The notes beneath the pieces are model-generated. The model saw nothing but the letters and a program-made list of their open reading frames with translations. It made no database searches and was not told the DNA's origin. This document shows, piece after piece, positions 57,839-64,000 of a stretch of DNA of 64,000 nucleotides. The DNA comes from Caballeronia catudaia (GTDB lineage Bacteria > Pseudomonadota > Gammaproteobacteria > Burkholderiales > Burkholderiaceae): positions 62,001 through 126,000 of the forward strand of contig NZ_FCOF02000015.1 in the NCBI RefSeq assembly GCF_001544755.2, given 5' to 3'. How positions within the stretch are numbered: the stretch's first letter is position 1; each line of letters opens with the position of its first letter. The translations under genes were made by a program, and so were the position numbers.

Positions 57839-59395
57839 ATGTCTGCGCAAAACGTCGTTCATCCGCCGCTTTCGGGCGGCAAACTCGTCATCGGGACGAT
57901 CGCCGTGTCGCTCGCGGTGTTCATGAACGTGCTCGACACGTCGATCGCGAACGTCTCGATTCCGTCGATCTCGGGCGATCTCGGCGTGTCGTCCGATCAG
58001 GGCACGTGGGTCATCACGTCGTTCGCCGTTGCCAACGCGATCTCGGTGCCGCTCACCGGCTGGCTCACGCAACGCATCGGGCAAGTGAAGCTGTTTCTCG
58101 GCTCGATCATCCTGTTCGTGATTGCGTCGTGGCTCTGCGGTCTCGCGCCGACGCTGCCGTTCCTGCTCGCCGCGCGCGTGCTTCAGGGCGCGGTCGCCGG
58201 CCCGATGATTCCGCTGTCGCAGACGCTGCTGCTCGCGAGCTATCCGCGCGAAAAGGCGCCGATGGCTTTATCGATGTGGTCGATGACCACGCTGATTGCG
58301 CCCGTCGCCGGTCCGGTTCTGGGCGGCTGGATCTCCGACAACATTTCGTGGCCGTGGATCTTCTACGTGAACATCCCGGTGGGCTTCGCGGCGGCAATCG
58401 CCACGTTCGCGATCTTCCGCGACCGCGACTCGGCGATCCGCAAGGCTCCGATCGACACCGTGGGTCTCGGGCTGCTCGTGGTCTGGGTCGGCTCGCTGCA
58501 GATCATGCTCGACAAGGGCAAGGACCTCGACTGGTTCAACTCGACGACGATCGTCGTGCTCGCGCTGATCGCGGTGATCTCGTTCGCATTCTTCATCGTG
58601 TGGGAGCTGACGGCGGAGCATCCGGTCGTCGACCTTTCGCTCTTCGAGCTGCGCAATTTCACTGGCGGGACGATCGCGCTGTCGATCGGCTACGGGCTGT
58701 ACTTCGGCAATCTCGTGCTGCTGCCACTGTGGCTGCAGACCGATATCGGCTATACGGCGACGAACGCCGGTCTCGTGATGGCGCCGGTCGGCCTCTTCGC
58801 GATCCTGCTTTCGCCGATCACCGGCAAGTTCCTGCCGCGCACCGATCCGCGCTATATCGCGACGGCCGCGTTCCTCGTTTTCGCGCTGTGCTTCTGGATG
58901 CGCTCGCGCTATACGACCGGCGTGGATACGTGGGCGCTCACGGTGCCGACGCTGATTCAGGGCATCGGCATGGCGGGCTTCTTCATTCCGCTCGTGTCGA
59001 TCACGCTGTCGGGCTTGCCGGGGCATCGCATTCCGGCGGCGTCGGGGCTGTCGAACTTCGTGCGGATCATGTGCGGCGGCATCGGCACGTCGATTTTCTC
59101 GACGGCTTGGGAGCATCGGTCGATCGTGCATCACGCGCAATTGATCGAAGGCGCGAATGCCTACAACCCGGTGTTTGCGAATTCGATGCAGCAAATGGGC
59201 GCACTCGGCTTCTCTCAGGAGCAGGCTCGAGGCTTGTTCAACAGCATGGCCACGCAGCAGGCCGCGCAACTCGGCGTGAACGACATGTTCTATATTTCGG
59301 CGGGGATTCTCGTCGCGCTGATCGCGCTGATCTGGATCACGCGGCCCGAGCGTTCAGGCGGCGATTCGGCGGCGGCGGCATCGGCGGCGCACTGA
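57839..59395 (+). CDS. emrB: EmrB-type DHA2 multidrug MFS transporter
   Basis: 518 residues, about 14 membrane helices. Family marks: VFMNVLDTSIANVSIPSISG (helix 1), GTWVITSFAVANAISVPLTG, LAARVLQGAVAGPMIPLSQT, and the antiporter motif GPVLGGWISDNISWPWIFYV in helix 5. A proton-driven drug exporter working with EmrA and the outer membrane factor encoded upstream. Starts 13 bases after emrA. Confidence 0.96.
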   Translation: MSAQNVVHPPLSGGKLVIGTIAVSLAVFMNVLDTSIANVSIPSISGDLGVSSDQGTWVITSFAVANAISVPLTGWLTQRIGQVKLFLGSIILFVIASWLCGLAPTLPFLLAARVLQGAVAGPMIPLSQTLLLASYPREKAPMALSMWSMTTLIAPVAGPVLGGWISDNISWPWIFYVNIPVGFAAAIATFAIFRDRDSAIRKAPIDTVGLGLLVVWVGSLQIMLDKGKDLDWFNSTTIVVLALIAVISFAFFIVWELTAEHPVVDLSLFELRNFTGGTIALSIGYGLYFGNLVLLPLWLQTDIGYTATNAGLVMAPVGLFAILLSPITGKFLPRTDPRYIATAAFLVFALCFWMRSRYTTGVDTWALTVPTLIQGIGMAGFFIPLVSITLSGLPGHRIPAASGLSNFVRIMCGGIGTSIFSTAWEHRSIVHHAQLIEGANAYNPVFANSMQQMGALGFSQEQARGLFNSMATQQAAQLGVNDMFYISAGILVALIALIWITRPERSGGDSAAAASAAH

Positions 59396-59420
59396 TCCCG
59401 GCCGCGCTCGATGGTGACGA

Positions 59421-59448
59421 AGGCCCGGATTTCAATCCGGGCCTCTCT
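59421..59448. terminator. Terminator between emrB and truB
   Basis: aggcccggatttcaatccgggcct followed by tctct. It lies between the two convergent genes, right at the truB stop. Confidence 0.75.
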
Positions 59449-60371
59449 CATTGTGCTGTGACAATCAGACGTTCCGGCGCGAGCACGCCCTCGCCTGCTT
59501 TGGCGACGCCCAGCAACCGGCGGCCTTCCTGCGCATAGACGCGCACGCGACCGTCTTCGAGACGCGTTTTCACGACATCCGCGAGCCGCAGACGCTGGCC
59601 GTGCAGAAAGCGTTGGGCCGCTTCGTCGTTCAGTTCGACGGCTGGAAATGTCGACAGAAGCGCGTCGACCGGTTGCAGACGCGCGTCGCGTTCGCTGTCG
59701 CTCAGGCTCGCCAGCGCGTCCAGCGTGACCGCGTGCTCGAGCGTCAACGCGCCGACACCCGTGCGGCGCAACGCTGTCAAATGCGCGCCGCATCCGAGCG
59801 CTTCGCCGATATCTTCCGCGAGCGTGCGCACATACGTGCCCTTGCTGCACGTCACGCGAAACGTCACGAGCGGCAACGCGCACGCGACCAGTCGCAATGC
59901 GTGGATCGTCACCGGCCGCCCTTCGCGTTCCACCGTTTGCCCCGCGCGCGCGTATTCGTAGAGCGGCTTGCCGTCGCGTTTCAGCGCGGAGTACATCGGC
60001 GGGATTTGAACGATGTTGCCGGGAAATTTCGTCATCGCATCGGCAACCGCGGCTTCATCGCACGTCACGTCGCGCGTGTCGAGCGCCTCGCCTTCGGCGT
60101 CGCCGGTCGTCGTGCGGATGCCGAGTCGCATCGTCGCTTCATACGTCTTGTCGGCTTCGAGCAAATCCTGCGAGAACTTGGTCGCTTCGCCGAAGCACAG
60201 CGGCAACAAGCCCGTCGCGAGCGGGTCGAGCGTGCCGGTGTGGCCCGCCTTCTTCGCGAGATAAAGCCGCTTCGCCTTGATCAAGGCATCGTTGCTCGAC
60301 CAGCCCAGCGGCTTGTCTAGCAGCAACACGCCGTCGAGCGCGCGACGTGGAATCTTCGGGCCGCCTTTCAC
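59448..60371 (-). CDS. truB: tRNA pseudouridine-55 synthase
   Basis: 307 residues. Makes pseudouridine at position 55 of the T loop of tRNAs. Motifs: DGVLLLDKPLGWSSNDAL, the catalytic Asp in KKAGHTGTLDPLATGLLP, GEATKFSQ, YSALKRDGKPLYEYAR and GTYVRTLAEDIGEALG. Its start directly abuts the rbfA stop (60372), so translation is probably coupled. Part of nusA-infB-rbfA-truB. Confidence 0.97.
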   Translation of the reverse strand: MKGGPKIPRRALDGVLLLDKPLGWSSNDALIKAKRLYLAKKAGHTGTLDPLATGLLPLCFGEATKFSQDLLEADKTYEATMRLGIRTTTGDAEGEALDTRDVTCDEAAVADAMTKFPGNIVQIPPMYSALKRDGKPLYEYARAGQTVEREGRPVTIHALRLVACALPLVTFRVTCSKGTYVRTLAEDIGEALGCGAHLTALRRTGVGALTLEHAVTLDALASLSDSERDARLQPVDALLSTFPAVELNDEAAQRFLHGQRLRLADVVKTRLEDGRVRVYAQEGRRLLGVAKAGEGVLAPERLIVTAQ

Positions 60372-60749
60372 TTACGCGCCTTCTTCGTCATCTTTGGCGC
60401 GCGTCGCATTGGCTTCGTCGATCAGGCGCGACATCTCGACGGCCTTCTCGATCGTCTGGTCGTAGTGGAAATGCAGCGTCGGCACCGTGTGGATGTGCAG
60501 GCGCTTGAACAGCAGATTGTGCAAATGACCCGCCGCGTGATTCAGCCCTTCCTGCGTCTGCTTCGGGTCGCCGGTGAGCGTGGTGAAATAAACCTTCGCG
60601 TGCGCATAATCGGGCGTCAGTTCGACGCTTTGAATCGTCACGAGGCCGATGCGCGGATCTTTCACCTCACGCATCAGCTCCGAGAGATCGCGCTGGATCT
60701 GATCCGCAATCTGCACGTTGCGGTTCGCGGATGTCTTTCTTTTTGCCAT
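60372..60749 (-). CDS. rbfA: 30S ribosome-binding factor A
   Basis: 125 residues from [20 protein letters not shown]. RbfA is a single KH-type domain that helps 16S 5'-end maturation, important in cold. Family marks are [35 protein letters not shown] and [20 protein letters not shown]. Lies 95 bases after infB. Confidence 0.96.
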   Translation of the reverse strand: MAKRKTSANRNVQIADQIQRDLSELMREVKDPRIGLVTIQSVELTPDYAHAKVYFTTLTGDPKQTQEGLNHAAGHLHNLLFKRLHIHTVPTLHFHYDQTIEKAVEMSRLIDEANATRAKDDEEGA

Positions 60750-60844
60750 GATTTCGTTCCGTTTTCTGAGCCGCCGCCGCTTCAAATGAAAAGGGCGGAG
60801 CGAGCCGCCAGGCTCACCCCGCCCTTTTATCAGCGGCTAGCGCA

Positions 60845-63800
60845 TTACAGCGTGCGCGCCACTTCCGTCACTTCGAAGACTTCGAACTGATCGCCTTCGA
60901 CGATGTCGCTGAAGTTCTTGATCGACATACCGCACTCGAAGCCCTGACGCACTTCCTTGACGTCGTCCTTGAAGCGCTTGAGCGAATCGAGCTCGCCGGT
61001 ATGGATCACGACGTTGTTGCGGATCACGCGCACCGACGAAGAACGCTTGACGAAGCCGTCCGTGACCATACAACCCGCGATCAGGCCGACCTTCGGCACG
61101 CGGATCACCTGGCGCACCTCGACCATGCCCGTCACCGTCTCGCGCTTCTCCGGCGCAAGCATGCCGGACATCGCCGCCTTCACCTCATCCACTGCGTCAT
61201 AGATGATGTTGTAGTAGCGGATGTCGATGCCGTTCGACTCGGCCACCTTGCGCGCCTGTGCATCCGCACGCGTGTTGAAGCCGATAATGACCGCCTTCGA
61301 CGCCGTCGCCAGGTTGACGTCCGATTCGCTGATCGCGCCGACCGCGCTGTGCACGATCTGCACGCGCACTTCGTTGGTCGAGAGCTTTTGCAGCGATTGA
61401 ACCAGCGCTTCCTGCGAGCCCTGCACGTCCGCCTTGACGATGAGCGGCAGGTTCTGCACTTCGCCTTCGCCCATTTGCTCGAGCATGTTTTCGAGCTTCG
61501 CGGCCTGCTGCTTCGCGAGCTTGACGTCGCGGAACTTGCCCTGACGGAACAACGCGATCTCGCGCGCCTTGCGCTCGTCCGGCAGCACGATGACTTCCTC
61601 GCCCGCGGCCGGCACTTCCGACAGACCCTGGATTTCCACCGGGATCGACGGACCCGCCGACTTGGTCGACTTGCCGGTTTCGTCGAGCATGGCGCGCACG
61701 CGGCCATAAGCGCTGCCCGCCAGCACGACATCGCCGCGGTTCAGCGTGCCCGACTGCACCAGAATGGTCGCGACCGGGCCCTTGCCCTTGTCGAGCTTGG
61801 CTTCGATGACGAGACCCTTCGCAGCCGCTTCGACCGGCGCGGTCAGTTCCATCACTTCGGCTTGCAGCGACACGTTTTCCAGCAGATCGTCGATGCCCTT
61901 GCCGGTTTTCGCCGACACTTCGAGGAACGGCGAATCGCCGCCGTACTCTTCCGGCACCACGCCTTCCGCGACGAGTTCCTGCTTCACGCGGTCGGGGTTG
62001 GCGTCCGGCTTGTCGATCTTGTTGATCGCAACGACGATCGGCACGCCGCCCGCCTTCGCGTGAGCAATCGCTTCCTTCGTCTGGGGCATCACGCCGTCAT
62101 CGGCTGCAACGACCAGAATGACGATGTCGGTTGCCTTCGCACCGCGCGCACGCATCGCCGTAAAGGCTTCGTGACCCGGGGTGTCGAGGAAGGTGATGAC
62201 GCCGCGCGGCGTTTCGACGTGGTAAGCGCCGATATGCTGCGTGATGCCGCCCGCTTCGCCCGCCGCCACTTTCGCGCGACGAATGTAGTCGAGCAGCGAG
62301 GTCTTGCCGTGGTCGACGTGACCCATCACCGTAACGACCGGCGGACGCGGCAGCTTTTCGGCCGTGTCTTCCGTCGCTTCGCCTTCGATCAGCAGCGCTT
62401 CCGGATCGTCCAGCTTTGCCGCGACCGCGCGATGGCCCAGTTCTTCGACGACGATCATCGCCGTTTCCTGATCCAGCACCTGATTGATCGTGACCATCTG
62501 GCCGAGCTTCATCATCACCTTGATGACTTCCGAAGCCTTCACCGACATCTTGTGCGCGAGGTCCGCCACCGAAATGGTTTCCGGCACGTGGATTTCACGG
62601 ATGATCGGCTCGGTCGGCGCCTGGAACGACGTCTGTTCCTGATGCTTGCCGCGTCCCTTCGGACCGCCGCGCCAGCCGCGATCGACGCCGCCGCTGCTGT
62701 CGCCGCGCGTCTTGATGCCGCGGCGCTTTGATGCGTCGTCCTGCGACCAGCCGCCCTTGCCGCCAGCCTTTTTCTTGTCGGCTGCGCCTGCGGGCGCCGT
62801 CGTCGACGGTGCTGCGGTGCCGCCGGCTGCCGGCTTCTTCGCGGCAGCGGGACGTGCAGCCTGCGCGCCTTCCGGCTTTGCGGGCTTGTGCAGCGTGCCC
62901 TTCGCTTCGGCGGCCTTCGCCGCTTCCGCCGGCTTCGCGGCGGGCGCGGGTTCCGGCGCCTTCACCTGCGCCTTGCGCGGCGTGTTCATCATTTCGCGGA
63001 TCGCGCGCGCTTCGGCCTCGGCCGCTGCACGGCGCTTCGCGATGGCTTCCTGTTCGAGACGCGCCTTTTCGGCCGCGGCCTTCGCGACTTCTTCCGCCTT
63101 CTTGGCGGCTTCGCGCTGCGCGGCTCGCTCGCTCGCGGCCTTTTCTTCCGCTGCCTTCTCGGCGGCCAGGCGTTGCGCTTCCTCGGCTTGCTTGTCCGCC
63201 TGCTTGTCGGCCTGCTTGTCCGCCGGCTTCGCTTCCGCCGCCGGCTGGACGCGCGTCTCGTGACGCGCGGCCTGCGCCGCACGCGAGATTTCCGCTGCCT
63301 GAGCCGCCGCCGCCGCACGGCGCGCCGCCTCTTCTTCCTGCTTGCGACGCTCGGCTTCCGCCGCTTCCTCGCGGGCGCGGCGCTCGGCTTCCTCGAGTTC
63401 GAGCTTCGCCTGACGCTCCTTCAGCTCGCGCTCTTCACGCTCGAGCTGCTCGGCAGCGTGACGCGCTTCTTCCTCGCGGCGCTGGAGTTCGGCCTCGTCG
63501 ACTTCCGGCTCTTCGATGTGATTCGCCGCAGCCGCTTCGGGCTGCTCGACGCCGGTTTCGTCGCGCTTCACGAAAACACGCTTTTTGCGCACCTCGACCT
63601 GAATGGTGCGAGCTTTACCCGTTGCGTCGGATTGCTTGATTTCCGACGTATGCCGGCGGGTCAAAGTGATCTTGCGCTTGTCGGCGTCGGTGGAACCGTG
63701 CGACTTGCGCAAATGATCGAGCAGACGCGCCTTGTCCGTCTCGGACAGGTCGTCATTCGCGCTCGCTTTCTGGACGCCAGCCGCCTGCAACTGCTCGAGC

Positions 63801-63859
63801 AGGACGCCCGCAGGCATTTTGAGTTCCGCGGCAAATTGGGCTACGTTGTTACTCGCCAT
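60845..63859 (-). CDS. infB: Translation initiation factor IF-2
   Basis: 1,004 residues. IF-2 brings fMet-tRNA to the 30S subunit. The N-terminus (1-60) is an IF2N domain; 60-430 is a charged Ala/Glu/Lys-rich coiled region with a short DKQA repeat; IF2 domains follow, then the G domain with G1 GHVDHGKT (about residue 511), [18 protein letters not shown] and SAKTGKG, and the C-terminal domains that bind fMet ([18 protein letters not shown]). It is longer than E. coli IF-2 (890) because of the low-complexity part. Confidence 0.98.
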   Translation of the reverse strand: MASNNVAQFAAELKMPAGVLLEQLQAAGVQKASANDDLSETDKARLLDHLRKSHGSTDADKRKITLTRRHTSEIKQSDATGKARTIQVEVRKKRVFVKRDETGVEQPEAAAANHIEEPEVDEAELQRREEEARHAAEQLEREERELKERQAKLELEEAERRAREEAAEAERRKQEEEAARRAAAAAQAAEISRAAQAARHETRVQPAAEAKPADKQADKQADKQAEEAQRLAAEKAAEEKAASERAAQREAAKKAEEVAKAAAEKARLEQEAIAKRRAAAEAEARAIREMMNTPRKAQVKAPEPAPAAKPAEAAKAAEAKGTLHKPAKPEGAQAARPAAAKKPAAGGTAAPSTTAPAGAADKKKAGGKGGWSQDDASKRRGIKTRGDSSGGVDRGWRGGPKGRGKHQEQTSFQAPTEPIIREIHVPETISVADLAHKMSVKASEVIKVMMKLGQMVTINQVLDQETAMIVVEELGHRAVAAKLDDPEALLIEGEATEDTAEKLPRPPVVTVMGHVDHGKTSLLDYIRRAKVAAGEAGGITQHIGAYHVETPRGVITFLDTPGHEAFTAMRARGAKATDIVILVVAADDGVMPQTKEAIAHAKAGGVPIVVAINKIDKPDANPDRVKQELVAEGVVPEEYGGDSPFLEVSAKTGKGIDDLLENVSLQAEVMELTAPVEAAAKGLVIEAKLDKGKGPVATILVQSGTLNRGDVVLAGSAYGRVRAMLDETGKSTKSAGPSIPVEIQGLSEVPAAGEEVIVLPDERKAREIALFRQGKFRDVKLAKQQAAKLENMLEQMGEGEVQNLPLIVKADVQGSQEALVQSLQKLSTNEVRVQIVHSAVGAISESDVNLATASKAVIIGFNTRADAQARKVAESNGIDIRYYNIIYDAVDEVKAAMSGMLAPEKRETVTGMVEVRQVIRVPKVGLIAGCMVTDGFVKRSSSVRVIRNNVVIHTGELDSLKRFKDDVKEVRQGFECGMSIKNFSDIVEGDQFEVFEVTEVARTL
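63191..63226. repeat. Three 12-bp repeats inside infB
   Basis: cttgtccgcctg-type units occur three times with small changes and encode a DKQA repeat on the minus strand; copy number may vary between strains. Confidence 0.85.
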
Positions 63860-63952
63860 TCATTCCTCTTGATGCAAGGACATACCCTTGCGGTTAGATC
63901 GGGGTCACGCGGCCAGACAGGCCGCCAAATTTCAGTGCGCCATGGTCATTTC

Positions 63953-64000
63953 TCACTGGAACCAGTGTTCACGTGCTTTCATGATCAACGCCTTAGCGGC
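63953..64000 (-). CDS. nusA: Transcription termination factor NusA, C-terminal end (partial)
   Basis: The last 15 codons plus stop read AAKALIMKAREHWFQ on the minus strand, the usual NusA C-terminus in Burkholderiaceae. It runs off the window edge and stands 93 bases before infB, as expected for the nusA-infB operon. Too short for a family check by itself, but the operon order supports it. Confidence 0.85.
   Translation of the reverse strand, partial: AAKALIMKAREHWFQ

Noticed and set aside
61001..62731. 576-codon frame antisense to infB
   Set aside because: Shadow of infB; composition dominated by Arg, His, Asp and Leu typical of reverse-frame translation.

Overview
The window is a high-GC proteobacterial chromosome segment, about 90% coding. 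Gene content and order point to the Burkholderiaceae, most likely Caballeronia or Paraburkholderia. The main clues are the odhA-odhB-lpdA-zapE block, a nusA-infB-rbfA-truB operon, a MarR/outer-membrane-factor/EmrA/EmrB efflux operon between typA and truB, a cepacian-type priming transferase and paired aat/bpt genes. The genus is inferred from the protein sequences as read; no database search was run. Codon use is strongly G/C-ending throughout. The only low-GC, accessory-looking patches are the hypothetical gene beside the tRNA-Leu array (about 32.8-33.6 kb), a frameshifted small gene at 28 kb and a non-coding kilobase at 22.2-23.2 kb.

Layout. 0-5 kb: the end of a bacterial alpha-2-macroglobulin, then pbpC, a secreted helix-hairpin-helix (ComEA-like) protein and a YidB/DUF937 protein. 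5-9.1 kb: clpB with a recognisable heat-shock promoter, then nsrR divergent from a truncated haemoglobin. 9.1-11.1 kb: the molybdopterin operon moeA-moaD-moaE. 11.3-14.7 kb: a Nudix hydrolase, the two N-degron transferases aat and bpt, and pyrD. 14.8-21 kb: a polar amino-acid uptake pair, a Gfo/Idh/MocA oxidoreductase, a GntR/FadR regulator, a GT4 glycosyltransferase and an ElaA-like acetyltransferase. 21.1-26 kb: a stand-alone DUF1839 protein, a 1-kb non-coding stretch, a Crp-like regulator, an undecaprenyl-phosphate sugar-1-phosphate transferase and a PadR regulator. 26-31.8 kb: rpiA, SirB2, a lipoprotein amidase, the frameshifted gene, rlmB and rnr.

31.9-33.6 kb holds three tRNA-Leu(CAG) genes in perfect 224-bp tandem units, each with its own promoter and terminator, followed by a possible island remnant. 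33.6-42.6 kb is a fatty-acid degradation cluster: long FadE, a high-molecular-weight FabG, a MaoC hydratase, a FadI-like thiolase, an acyl-CoA ligase and a secreted DUF1571 protein. The set is a full beta-oxidation cycle in which the hydratase and dehydrogenase belong to families usually acting on (R)-hydroxyacyl substrates. 42.7-45 kb: small proteins, surE, a DUF2147 protein and a short IS5-type DNA-binding relic. 45-52 kb: zapE, lpdA, odhB and odhA (2-oxoglutarate dehydrogenase). 52-59.4 kb: typA and the MarR-controlled EmrAB-type pump. 59.4-64 kb: truB, rbfA, infB and the last codons of nusA.

Most genes are housekeeping. No CRISPR array, phage, intact insertion sequence or clear new defence system was found. 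The items most worth following up are the tandem tRNA array, the (R)-type beta-oxidation cluster, the NsrR/haemoglobin pair, two related palindromes upstream of the DUF1839 gene and the transposase relic, a sigma-54-like site before the Crp/priming-transferase genes, and the frameshifted HNH-associated gene.
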